64,000 nt of DNA from Rutstroemia sp. NJR-2017a BVV2 (lineage: Eukaryota; Ascomycota; Leotiomycetes; Helotiales; Rutstroemiaceae): NCBI GenBank assembly GCA_002946415.1, contig NJPS01000046.1, forward strand, positions 2,108,001-2,172,000, in the 5' to 3' direction. Position numbers and translations under genes: made by a program. Below, piece by piece: positions 43,401-53,886 of this stretch (positions are counted from its first letter, which is position 1; each line of letters starts with the position of its first letter). A model generated the notes under the pieces. It saw only the letters and a list, made by a program, of their open reading frames with translations. It made no database searches and was not told the DNA's origin.

Positions 43401-45679
43401 CATAACAAGCCGGAATCTGGACTTACATCCCACTTTTTAAATGTAGGGTGAGATAAGATCCAATCGCCAGTATTTTCCTCGGCTGTCGAAACACGATTCT
43501 GACGGGCATTATATTCTTCGAAGTGGAGCGTCCTCAGGCATGCTGCGGCGATGTTAACTGAAATTCAACGGGGTAAATCAACCTGGGTGAGTAAAACCTT
43601 GCCGTTCCTTATCTTTCTCTATGCTCGGTAAGTCCTTGAGAGCCTTCTGGACATCCTCGAACGGAAGCGAAGTGACGAAAACCTTTAAGGTAATGTGTTT
43701 TTCTGACTTTGCGCGGTTGAAGAGCGTGACTATATTACTAAGAAACGTTCCTCTTGTTTCCTCAGGTTCAATCTCATTAACGCCATCAATAACCAAAACA
43801 ATCTCGCGGTTAGAACTTGCGGTCATTGAATCCCAGACCAAGCCCCATAGTCTCTGTAGAAAATTTCCCTCGAAGGATAAAGGTATGCGTGCGGGGAGCC
43901 ACTCTTGCGGAGGATGTTGTTGAGACACCTTCCGTAATCTATTTTTATCGTTCCGTAGGAGCTGGCTTGCAATGTAGCTAAGGATGCGCTCCGCAATCGT
44001 TCCCATTTGCTCTTTAACTGAAGCACAGAATATCGAAATGACTTCCCGTCTACGCATATGAGCCTCCCTGTCGCTCAGGTAGTTCTTTAGATAGCACGAT
44101 AATACTGTTTTCCCAGACTTAGGTATGCCAGAGCACCACAGAAATGAGGACTCTCCAGAGATCCAGGCTTCGAATTCCGGGCTATCAAAGAACCAATCCA
44201 GAGACGAGCGTATATTGAACAACCTCGAAACCGTAGCCTGGCGTTCTGGAGCACTTATTTCGGGAATGAAGGCTGATGGAAGTGCAATGCTCTCTAGGTA
44301 TTGATCCACAGTCTGAATAGAATTTTGGGCTAGATTGGATTTAATAACCATTAGTTGATTTAAGAGACATCTGAGGTAGGAAATATTGAGAGCTTTTCTA
44401 ACCTGCGCCTTTCTGTCCGTTCTCGTCTGTAGCCTTTATTGGTTGTGCTTGCGCGGGCTAGGAATAGTATTAGCAAGCGCGCATTAGGGTTGATGGATTA
44501 GGGAGAGTGTACATCTCTAAAATCTCCTCGCCATTCTCTAATATGCGCTTCCATATCTTCGGCTTGTTTCCTTACTTCCTCCCTCCATCGTGCGCGAATG
44601 ATGGGAGGACATTCACGAGCCCATGTCTCCAGTTTCGTAGATATGTTTATATATCCCGGTGATTTCTCGCTCTCAAATTTGCAAATATCACTATGGGTGG
44701 CTTCGATACCAAAGTAGGAGACATCTGGGAGTAATGGGCAGGCAGAAATTCGATCGACAACGAAAGCTTTTGTTCCTTTGAAATCTGTCTTCAAACTCTC
44801 ATGGACCATACAAATCTTGTAGCGTTGGTAGATATCGAGAAAATGGAGATTAATATTCGCAAGGGTCTCGTTGTTCGTCGTCAAAGTCTTGATAAGAATG
44901 TTCTCTGTATCCAAGGCCTTCTTGGGTATCAAGGCAGATACTATACCTTGCAAGACCAATCCCCATTTCGCTGGATTAGCTCCGGTATGTGGAGTACCAA
45001 GAAAAAGAATACTGAAAGTCGAGACAGCAATATCGCGAATCTCACAATTGCTCTTGCCTTGATAATCGTGCGAGATTTCCAGAGCCTGTGCGATACATCA
45101 TTAGCCTTCATAGCTAATAAAGAGGTTTAGTCCTGCGACTATTTAAACACTTACACGTTTGACCAAGATACCACCTAGACTATGTGCTACCCAAATAATA
45201 GGGTTCTCATGCGCTTCTCTACTTTTCCTCTCTAAAGCTAAACTCGATACCAAACTTTGTGCATGTTCATGTATTGTACCAGTCGAAGCTGACTTCTCTC
45301 CGAAGGCTACTACGTCCGCATTATATCCATAAACCAGAATTCGAACTTTTGCACGTTCGGTAGGATTTTTTGAGTTGAAGGTTATAGGTAGAATTTCGGT
45401 TGGCCAAAAGACTCCATTTTTCGTAGTCCATGTCCACTGTGGATGACCGTTTAGTCCATGGACCAGAACGATATCGGCTTGAGCTTTAGGATGCGCATAG
45501 ACCTCTGTTACTTCGAAACGCTCTATTTCATTAGGGTTTAAAGCGTCTCCATCCTAGTTGAGTTGATGAATGAATACTTGATTAGCCGATAAGGTTTGGA
45601 ACAGGTGCTATATGTACAGTCCGGTAGTTGAGGAAGAGAACCTGAGGAAAGGGGAAAGCCTTGAGAATTCACTAACCAT
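40488..45679 (-). CDS. NLR-type receptor: SesB-like hydrolase - short NACHT - NACHT - ankyrin repeats
   Basis: Putative fungal intracellular immune/incompatibility receptor, about 1592 aa. Exons: 45679-45677 (start codon only, uncertain), 45553-45155, 45085-44513, 44457-44403, 44329-43598, 43557-42320, 42266-40488; all phases agree. Part 1: alpha/beta hydrolase (DIVLVHGLNGHPQW, nucleophile elbow VAHSLGGILVK, late His in EATHSDI). Part 2: P-loop domain with Walker A GIPKSGKT and Walker B IVLVIDGVNE, ending soon after KVFVTSLPF, so it lacks the usual SRP sensor Arg and the winged-helix part. Part 3: full NACHT (GKPGSGKST, IYIVVDAMDE, KVLIASRP) with downstream helical region (TVQLLHQTTRDF-like). 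Part 4: about 14 ankyrin repeats, the last nine nearly identical. Weak points: the first exon and the 40-nt intron 43597-43558, which is very short. If that intron is not real, the locus would be two genes or a broken one. Confidence 0.82.
40520..41480 (-). repeat. Near-identical ankyrin-coding tandem repeats (about 99-111 bp units)
   Basis: Nine units of the type GRTALQAAAxGGHETVVERL plus LAAGADVNAAA, nearly identical at DNA level. Differences concentrate in the short linker after NAAA: VDYHG, VDHG, RIFG, RTSG, GAVDHG, DYHG, DYYQG, DYYYQG, RYHG. Such recent, homogenised repeats with variable tips are typical of allorecognition NLRs. Confidence 0.88.
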
Positions 45680-46318
45680 CTCGAGTTCTCTGTTCGATTA
45701 ACAGGAACTTGAATACATTAATCGTTTATAAATAGCTATCCACCCAAATGAAGTAGAGGAGTTTTATATATCCCAAGAAAAAGAACTAATCACGGATATG
45801 TTATTACTGTATAGTAATCTTAATCCATATGATTAGTTGAATGTTTTTAAAAAATTGGATCAAGATTGTTCGAAGCTGTGACAGTTCGTACGTTTGTACG
45901 CTAGCTGTGGGGCCACGTACGCTAGTAGTCACATGTACAAGCTCACCGCCTGGCAGAAAGCTCTGTATATAGTTTAATCACCGAGCTCAACCTGAGCTCG
46001 GCACCTTTGTATTCTAAGAATGGATCTCAAGTTCGTCATAGAAATTTTGCAGTACGACTCCTGTTAGCTTTGTAATTTTAACACATCGTGGTGGTATTTT
46101 ATATATAATTGAAGTCGAGGGTATTGGATTGAAATTGACATTTCACGAAAATTCGCGGCTGAATACATATTTTTTGATTTCCAGATTGGGAATAACTCGA
46201 TACTGTGATAGGTATAGCGATATGATATGCAGCTAGGAATGGCCTCGAATTACATCGTTGTTAGGTTTCACAAGGCTTAGACTCGCTGTACAACATCTTT
46301 TCTAAGACTGTACTTCCG
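45680..46318. other. Intergenic region 5' of the NLR gene
   Basis: About 640 bp, AT-rich. GTACGCTAGCTGTGG and GGCCACGTACGCTAG near 45895-45925 form a partly repeated/inverted pair. No gene. Confidence 0.4.
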
Positions 46319-46320
46319 TA

Positions 46321-47583
46321 ATTGGTCTCAAGGATAAATACGTGTAGTCCCTGTCGGTCGACCATTCCAGTACGTTCTAGTAGGTGGCCAATCAGAGAGC
46401 TTATAAAAACCGCTGCTTTTACTTTTTTGTTCAGAATCCCAAAATCCCCGACATCGGCCCAAATGTCAGAATACTCAATTCCTACACCTAAACTACGGTA
46501 CGAATGCAACCCGCGACGACCGACTTAGAATCCAGATATTATTCTTCCATACTGGCTTTACGAAAGACGAAATTGCTCTGCAATTAAACCTCTCAATCCG
46601 CCAGATCGAATATGCTTTACACAAGCCGCTCACACCCCAAAAGAAGCGTTCTGGCCGTCGACCCTTCCTTGGTCCTTCGGAACGATAACAATGAGTCGAA
46701 TGGGTTTACGCATCTAGGAAGAATCGACTGACACCATAGCATGAGATTCCAGCTATTTTTAGGTGGGATTATCATATTTATACAATTGAAACTGTGTTTA
46801 AACTCGAGGGATTCAAATATTGCACAGCTTTAAAGAAGCCGGATCTCACTTCTCAACATACTGCCACACGTCTAGCTTGGGCTTTAGAGCATATCAATTA
46901 GACGTTCGAGGACTGGGCATATATCCTATAGATTGACAAGTCGTGGATATAGCCAGGAAAGTACAAGAAAGTAAAGGTTACTAGGCGCTCTGGGGAGGTA
47001 TTGCATAAGGACTGTATTGAGCCAAAATACAAGCGAAAGATCGGATAGATGCTTTAGGGCTGTATCTCTGGATTATATAGGAAAGGACCTGGTATATTCT
47101 AGGAGAAGAACTAGGGTAAGATTAACTCTCAATCGTACCTAGAAATGATTATACCAATAGTTCAGGATTATTATCTGTAGAGAGATCTTATTTATATACA
47201 AGACAATACAACAAGTTATAGTACAACAGTGATAATTGAAGGGCTTGAGAGAATAGATATCAGGCCGATATACTAGCCAGCTAAAAGCCCAGATTTGAAT
47301 CCTATCGAGATCTTATAGTATATTATTAAGGATTATATTGCACAATGGTATCCCCAGGTGCATTATTCTTATCACAGGCTGAAAGCAGCAGTATTAGAGA
47401 CTTGGGATAATATTACAGAAGAGCAGATTCGAGAGCTAACTATAAGTATGCCAGCACATTGTCGTACTGTTATTGAAGCAAATAGTTGACATACAAAATA
47501 TTAGTTAGTTGAATAAAAGCAGCATTGGATCCATTTTTTGGTGTGGACCGACAGGGACTACAAGTATTTATCCTGAGACCAAG
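46321..47583 (+). mobile_element. Tc1/mariner DNA transposon, full length but dead
   Basis: 1263 bp, ends in an inverted repeat of about 40 bp: left TTGGTCTCAAGGATAAATAC, right (reverse complement) CTTGGTCTCAGGATAAATAC, both continuing into TTGTAGTCCCTGTCGGTC-like sequence. The TA target duplication is at 46319-46320 and 47584-47585. The interior is AT-rich with many TA/stop codons, as after repeat-induced point mutation. It carries the transposase remnant listed separately and is the parent family of the MITE at 14389-14545. Confidence 0.9.
46501..47489 (+). pseudogene. Tc1/mariner transposase remnant
   Basis: Fragments in more than one frame: an N-terminal helix-turn-helix part (FTKDEIALQLNLSIRQIEYA, then KKRSGRRPFLGPS) near 46520-46685, a catalytic-region fragment similar to the family YIQDN motif near 47198-47212, and SPDLNPIEIL just before an in-frame TAG near 47320. 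Stops and AT-biased changes (for example TGG/CAG-type codons turned to stops) make it non-functional. DDE-type integrase fold by family. It cannot support its own transposition. Confidence 0.8.
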
Positions 47584-47585
47584 TA

Positions 47586-48339
47586 ACTATAGAGCTACAA
47601 TAGATATAGGATTTTGATAATCGTCCGACGCTTTTTACTATCCGTCCGACGCCCCACATTATGTACCGATTTTCGGAGGTTCACCCATTTACTATGTAGT
47701 TGCCATACAATTTTATGCTCAATGGTAAATAAGTATGTTAAAATCAATGAACGCAAGATGATTATTGAGGATATACCTCTTTTTGACATTTCATCATGAA
47801 TACCCTTGAGATCCAGATTGGCCCAGCCATTCCACACCAGATATTCGATACTCTAACTAACCTAACCTTATTCCTCTGGAACCCATCCCCATTCACAATG
47901 CATCCGTTCACCTACAAGGAAGCGAGTAGTTTAATTAAGAATAATTATACCACTCCATCTCCCACCTTACACGCAGCCCCATCTGGAAAGGTATCGCCTC
48001 TGATTCTAAACACTGAGTCGTCCCCAACCCGCCTTCCCCGCCTGCCCGCGCCTCCATATTACCGCAACTTCCTGTCAATCATGTATTGAAATGAACAAAT
48101 CCAGACCCAAATCCCCGGCATTATACAAAATGAGTGAACGTTGATTGATGTTGCTTCAGTGACAGACAAGCACTTGACCGTTCACTTGGGGAGTAAGTAA
48201 ACCTATGAAACAATTAGCATCGCGCTATACAAGATGTCACCATGAGGAGGGGTATTGTTTGTTTAACCACGCTATCGCGGTAACACGGGAGGTCAACATG
48301 GGTGTTGAACCTCCTCACGTGCCGAGCGCTTGGGTCTCT
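47586..48339. other. Intergenic region right of the transposon
   Basis: About 750 bp. A short duplicated phrase (ATCGTCCGACGC / ATCCGTCCGACGC) lies at 47619-47651. A 97-codon plus ORF (47796-48089) has no recognisable domain and is not called. Confidence 0.4.
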
Positions 48340-49108
48340 AGCTGGATCAATCCCAGGAGATGGGCCGGAAGTGTTGACTCGCTCGCCGTGGACATCGAAG
48401 CCACCCGATGGTGGTTGACCTTGAGAGGAGGCCCTCTCGCATACCGAGTGTTTGGGTCTGGGACTCTAGCTGGATCAACCTCAAGACCTTGACCAAAAGG
48501 ATTGACCTGCTCGCCGGGGCCATCGAAGCCACCCGATAGTAGTCGATCTTGAGATCAGGCTGGAGCACCCTGATCTTGTTTTGAGTCGACTTTAGAAGAT
48601 GGCGGCGGTGCAGAGCCTTGAAGAGATGAGGCCGGTGGGGTTCACTCGCTCGCCGGGCCCATCGAAGCCACCCGATGGTGGTCGATCTTGAGACAAGGCT
48701 GGAGCACCCTGATCTTGCTTCAACTCCCTTAAGACGATGATGGCGGCGTAGAGCCTTGAAGACGGTCCTTTTGACCTGAACCCATGTTGAATTTTGATGT
48801 GTTCTACGGATCGGCAATGAACCGCCGGCGTGATGCCCGCAATGAAAACCCGCGAGGCTATTGAATCACCTTGAGACGACGGTGGCGGCGCAGAGCCCTG
48901 GTTATACTGCTTCGAATTTTCTTGAGAGGAAGCTAGTGGTTATGATGGCAGAGCACCCCGAACTTGCTTTGAATGACCACGCGAAGGCCCCGGTGGCGTA
49001 GAGACTTAGATACGGTGTTTTTGTCCTGATCCCATGTTGAGACTTGATATGTTCTATAGATCGGCAATCAACTGTTAGCATGATGCCACCAACGAAAAAC
49101 ACACGAGG
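48340..49108. repeat. Degenerate tandem repeat block
   Basis: Two interleaved units. Unit A: ATCGAAGCCACCCGATGGTG at about 48394, 48523 and 48660, followed by GTCGATCTTGAGA. Unit B (about 155 bp): GAGCACCCTGATCTTG... to ...CCCATGTTGA...TGTTCTACGGATCGGCAAT...CGCGAGG at 48703-48857, again at 48950-49108 with many differences, and a partial copy near 48563. Also scattered GGTGGCGGCGCAGAGCC phrases. No coding function is supported; overlapping ORFs reflect the repeat. Confidence 0.75.
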
Positions 49109-50031
49109 ATACCCAGGAGCATCCCGCAGCCCATCCCAATGATGGAATTCCGCACAAATGACGCGACAACCTTAGATCAAACTCAACTCACCAAGAAAAT
49201 GAGCACTGGGCTCTATGACAGTTCTGAACATGAGCACCGAGCTATAGCAGTGATCAGCCGCCATTGATTCCGCGACAGTAATACCAACACACGCCCTTCA
49301 TGGGGATGACCTGAAGAATGATCGAGTTGAGAATGTGATGATGAGACTTGTAGTGGTGGGATGATGGAAAATTGAAAGGTGAGAACCACGCGACGATGGT
49401 AGGTAATCGCGCATTGCCGCGTCGACAACCTTCTAAAACCTGCAGCGATCCCCTCAAACATTGTATCTTTCGAAGCTTCCTGCAGAAAACGTAAAATCAA
49501 TTGAAAGAAAGGGAAACACTTATCATCAATCGCCGTCCACATAGATGGATCGTGGTCCTCCGCCAGCTAACGTTCCTTGTGTTGTCATGGCAATGGTTGA
49601 ATTGGCGACGACGAGAAGTTTAAACCCAACATCGATTCACTAGCGCGTCTGCTGTCTTCAATTTCTACCTGTTGGGACGAGTGGCAAAGCGCATTCACTT
49701 GTACTGGAGGTAATCTCCACCACTTTTAAGTGAATGGAATTTGTAATTAGTCTACAGCATTGCACCATTTCTGGTGCATATAATAAGGGCTGCAATGCCC
49801 ACCCAGAAAAAAAGAACCATGCATCATCAACAGTCACTAGCCAACATAAATGTGTAGGCAAGGTGATACTCAGCCTGATACGTACCAACACTACCTTCAA
49901 ATTAGTAATCAGGCAGGCCACCTCTACGTTTTGACTTGGACGGTCATAGTGAATCTTAATATAATGGGCAGGGCTAAGACATACAACACTACCGAGTATA
50001 TCGTCTTTGAATCTGCGGAATCACCTCCATA
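49109..50031. other. Intergenic region
   Basis: About 920 bp without supported gene; ORFs up to 109 aa have no domain. Confidence 0.4.
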
Positions 50032-50039
50032 TATAGGAG

Positions 50040-50549
50040 TAGGCTGCGCAAACGGAGCTCCGTGGTACTACCACTTAGGTTCAAGGGGATCCGCGGATTA
50101 ATCCGTACCGGAGCGGATTTTGGCGATTTCTAAGTAGTACTACTGCGGATAATCCGCGGATATCCGCAGTAGCTCCTGAAATCCGGCGGATTGTCAGAAA
50201 TCCGGCGGGTATCCGTGAATCCGGCGGATTATTTTAAATAAGTGGAGATTTAAGATCTAAAAAAAGTATATCCTCAAAATTTTAAAGTTTTCAGCCTCAA
50301 ATTTAAGGTTTTATACTAACCTTTATACTAATCATAAAAGTTATACAGCAATTTATATATTTATATACAAGTTATACATCTTTTATACAAACGGATATCC
50401 GCCGGATAATCCGCGGATTATCCGTTTTAGGCCGGAGCGGATTATCTCCCAAACGGAGCTCCAACGGAGCACAAAAGTAGGGGGCGCCCCTCCGCGGAGC
50501 GGAGCGGATCAGGATATCCGGACGGAGCGGATTATTTGTGCGCAGCCTA
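50040..50549. mobile_element. Non-autonomous hAT element, 510 bp, with perfect 8-bp target duplication
   Basis: Ends are the inverted repeat TAGGCTGCGCA (left TAGGCTGCGCAAACGG; right reverse complement TAGGCTGCGCACAAATAATC). It is flanked by TATAGGAG at 50032-50039 and 50550-50557, a perfect 8-bp duplication as made by hAT transposases. Both subterminal regions are packed with CGGAT/ATCCG boxes, often palindromic (CCGCGGATTAATCCG, GCGGATAATCCGCGG), around a 170-bp AT-rich centre. No transposase. Related left-end remnant at 26415. Confidence 0.9.
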
Positions 50550-50557
50550 TATAGGAG

Positions 50558-51501
50558 CGAGCACCGGCCAGGCCATACCGGTGCTCGAAGCTGGTGTTCA
50601 AGAAACAACCATGTCACTCCATCATAAGGACATATTGCGGCCGCCATACTTATGTTCGTTCTAACCGTCTTGCTAGGTGCGTGCAACCCGCTTATACTCT
50701 GCTTCCACTCTCCAATCGCAATCTGGATACGGCATTGATATTGGTGTTGTTGACCACGGCTCCAACATATTGTTTACTAATCGCAGTGCCTTGTTTTCCC
50801 ACCATCGTCAGAGTATGGGGGTGGTCTTATCCCATCATACGATCCAATGGCCCTTCCTTAGATCGATCGTCCAGAGAGCAGCCGTTATCAACGTCCTGTA
50901 TGCACATGCTTTGATAGGCCTTCGTTCGCTCTTGTGAACGAACCGGCAGGCGCTACCAGTAAGGCGTCCAACGTCGGCCGATCATGACAATCGGAACACA
51001 CAATATCATCCTGGACCGTTGATCATACTGGGTGCGTCTTTTTCGCTGACCTGACACCCTGCCGGTTCATATGTCTGACTGAGGTCGTCTATTCAAGGGT
51101 CCCATATAGCTGAGGATAGGTTCACATGGTTCCACTCCATGCCGCACAACGCGCACTGAGTGGTCACGCTCTGACTGGTAAGTATATCGCTACACTAGTT
51201 CAATACAGCTCTTCACAGTCGCTAGGCCGTACCTAGGGAAACCATTCCCATCTCGTCATACTCCAATATCATCCGATTCGTCCATTTCGAGGTTATGTTC
51301 TTTCTGAGACTGGGTTCTTTTTGAGACGAGGTTCTTTTTAAGAATCTCTTATTCCGTGATCATGTCGATTTTGTGACCATGCCCATTCTGAAGACACATA
51401 CCCCCTCCCCCCCCATATCTGGTCGTTAGCATAATTCTTTTTTTGAAGGCCCTTTTAATTTACTTCTACTAGTCCCTGCAACCATTCCCGCGCTTACAGC
51501 A
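50558..51501. other. Intergenic region
   Basis: About 940 bp. TCTTTCTGAGAC / TTCTTTTTGAGACGAGG and GTTCTTTTTAAGAATCTC near 51300-51350 are short imperfect direct repeats; a C tract lies near 51402-51413. No gene. Confidence 0.4.
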
Positions 51502-51898
51502 ATGTTTTCCCTAGTATACCCCACGAGCAACAATGATACGTATCGGAGGTCGAATTTTGACGTTGCTTCCCTTTGCCCTGGGAAGAAGGTTCGTGCTGCT
51601 GTTATGCAACCTCGGGCAATGCCAGTCCGGGGGCCGCTACAGCAGTGTCCTCTTCCTGCTGGTATTGTTGGAAAAACTCAGTTGAGAGACGCTGCTCATC
51701 CGAAGCAGCAAGGTTTACTTCCGAGAGTTCAGAAGTTATCCGAGTATCCAGCTGCGAAGATAGAGATTCGGGCATCTCAACGCTTGATTATGGAGGTATT
51801 CCACCAGCTGCTTGCGGGGGAGGCGGAGAGCGTCGTAGTCCACCCCTCCGAGTTGTAACATTCGAAGGGGCAGTGGACGAGGCTTCGGCCAAAGGTTG
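51502..51898 (+). pseudogene. Possible remnant of a Cys-rich (DUF3716-like) hypothetical gene
   Basis: Two overlapping frames share one pattern: frame at 51502 reads KKVRAAVMQPRAMPVRG, and the frame at 51573 reads SSCWYCWKNSVERRCSSE, resembling the C-x2-C-x-NS-x4-RCS end of a Cys-rich fungal domain (DUF3716) that normally follows a VMQPR-like start. A frameshift between them would explain the split. Similarity was judged by eye and is weak. Confidence 0.3.
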
Positions 51899-52478
51899 AT
51901 TTAGAGGTTTTTTGGGAGGTATCCTGAAGCGGGACCCACGACAGTGAGGTCATCAGTGATAACCCTTCTACTTGACGATGCTGAAGTAAGACAAGTAGGT
52001 AATAAGTTAGAGGGATATTCTATTATAGGCCGTCCCCGGCCGACATAAGAGAGCTTTAGATAATATGAGAGAACGGTAAAAAGACTGCTATTTCCTACAA
52101 TAGAGAATCTAAAGCTAAAGAGAAAAGAGAGTCTAATCTAAGTGAAAAGAGGGATCTGATGTAGGTCTATATAGGACATCAGGTGATGTAATCACGTGAT
52201 CATAGTGTGGGCCTGCCAAGACTGTCACAGATATCACCTTGAGTTTGTTATAATCTTCATCCAATTTCGAGATTATAAGCTTCAATATACTACTGGCAGT
52301 GACGCTGATATATCTATCTATCTGAGTAGGAGGAAGCTATAGATAACATGGTATGAGTGATCAATGTTTCCCCTGAGACGGGCCAGATCCCGATTAGTAT
52401 CACGTGGTTTCAATAATACGAAGAGAAGCAAAGATTCACTAATCGTCTGTAATACAAGTGAATGTCGAGCAATACGTT
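51899..52478. other. AT-rich intergenic region
   Basis: About 580 bp, AT-rich with many TA steps; ATGTAATCACGTGATCAT near 52187 is a palindrome with a CACGTG core. No gene. Confidence 0.4.
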
Positions 52479-52967
52479 TTAGCTAACTCCATGTTCAGGA
52501 GCTCCGCCTCTGGGACCCCAAACCGATCTTTCTATCAGCCATTCCATCTTCCCACTCTCCTTATCCACCTTCGCAAACATGAAGCTCTCAAACTCGGTAT
52601 CCGCGTCATCGACCTTAATAGTTCCCGACATGCGTGCCGCAAGCTGGTCCCTATCGCGGAGAAATTCGTGTCTTTTCGTAAAAGCCATATTAGCTTCAAG
52701 GCCGTGCAAACGTTGAAATACCGCAAGCGAGGTACATAGGGCAGATACCACTACTTACACCACTGGCTTGTATTCGCTGATCTTCCCGCGCCACTCGACA
52801 ATTCCCTTGATGAAATCGTCATATGGTAGGCGCTGACCATTCATTATATGGTAGAATGTGGGCAGTGAGGTGGCCTCGGCGTATAGCTTGGAATCTTCGG
52901 GCGGACCCGTGAGGCTCCACTCCATAGCGCGCTGGAAACCTTCGAGTGTGGATGTGAATTCGGACAT
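52479..52967 (-). CDS. SnoaL-like (NTF2-fold) small protein
   Basis: Exons 52967-52759 and 52671-52479 (87-nt intron, GTAAGT..AAAAG, phase 2) give 133 aa, right for a one-domain SnoaL/NTF2-like protein. N-terminus MSEFTSTLEGFQRAMEWSLT, then ATSLPTFYHIMNGQRLPYDD and IVEWRGKISEY, and after the splice HEFLRDRDQLAARMSGTIKV, typical of the cone-shaped alpha+beta fold whose pocket binds small hydrophobic ligands. Members are cyclases, dehydratases or binding proteins in fungal metabolism. No signal peptide. Neighbours suggest a metabolic locus but no operon logic applies. The exact role is unknown. Confidence 0.78.
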
Positions 52968-53886
52968 GTTGAGATGACAAGCGTTTTATCTTGAAATGAG
53001 AATGTGAGGCAGGGGAACAGAATCAGTTTTGTTTTGCTTCATTGAAGACGACAATGTTTAAAGAAATGAGGAAGGTAATTGTTCTGCTTGTACTTCAGGT
53101 TTTATGTTGTGGGTGAAGAACGAAGCGAGGTGGGTGTGGTATTAACCACATCCGAATAGTATAATCCGGGTCGCAGAGTGATGCTATTTTGGATTCACGA
53201 AAGTCCATTTCTCAAAACCGGTCCTCGGGCATATCAGAATTGTACTGGTTCTTTCATGCAGTCACTGACGATCTCCGTGCGCAATTTTAAGTAGTTAATC
53301 ACACCTTCTGTGAAGCTGCTCTACTCCACCGATCATGTGCCTTTGGTCTGCGTTTTGGAGTTGCATTGCCTAGGACTTATTTCCAAATGCAGTTATACTT
53401 TGATAAGAGTATTGCAGTTATTGGGCATCCATTATTCAGTGACACTGTGCCCCTCAGTTGTATTCCTACGCCAAGTTGGGTGGGGCCATTTCCAACTGTT
53501 TTCCAGCTGTTGCTGTTACATACAGACCTTGCCGATCGGACGAACCGAGGTGCGGTCATAAAATCCCAACCCCAGTTATTCACCAATCTCTGATAACTGT
53601 GCACCAACAGTTGCTTTTCTTCACACAAGTTACACAACTACATTGAGGGGGGCAGCAATGCTACGATGGAAGGCGACGTACGTGCGGCGCGGTATCTGTA
53701 GCACGACTCCTACATGTTGATCCATTACATAAATGTTCCTCCAGCACGGCTTTCCAGCGAATTATCTTCTTACATAGGCGGTCATAGACCTATATTCTTC
53801 ATCGCTCTCGTGGATATTGTCCATGTCCCCAACTTTGAAAAATCAACATTTACTCCTAGTTCACCTTTTTCAGAGCACATTGCACA
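52968..53886. other. Intergenic region between two divergent genes
   Basis: About 920 bp holding the promoter of the SnoaL-like gene. The ORFs near 53310-53640 in several frames have no domain. No RNA gene recognised. Confidence 0.4.

Noticed and set aside
47796..48089. 97-codon plus ORF beside the transposon
   Set aside because: No domain, no introns, low-complexity Pro/Ser/Thr composition.
48340..49108. CRISPR-like repeat array
   Set aside because: Repeats are degenerate, long and unevenly spaced, and the DNA is fungal; no palindromic short repeat/spacer order.
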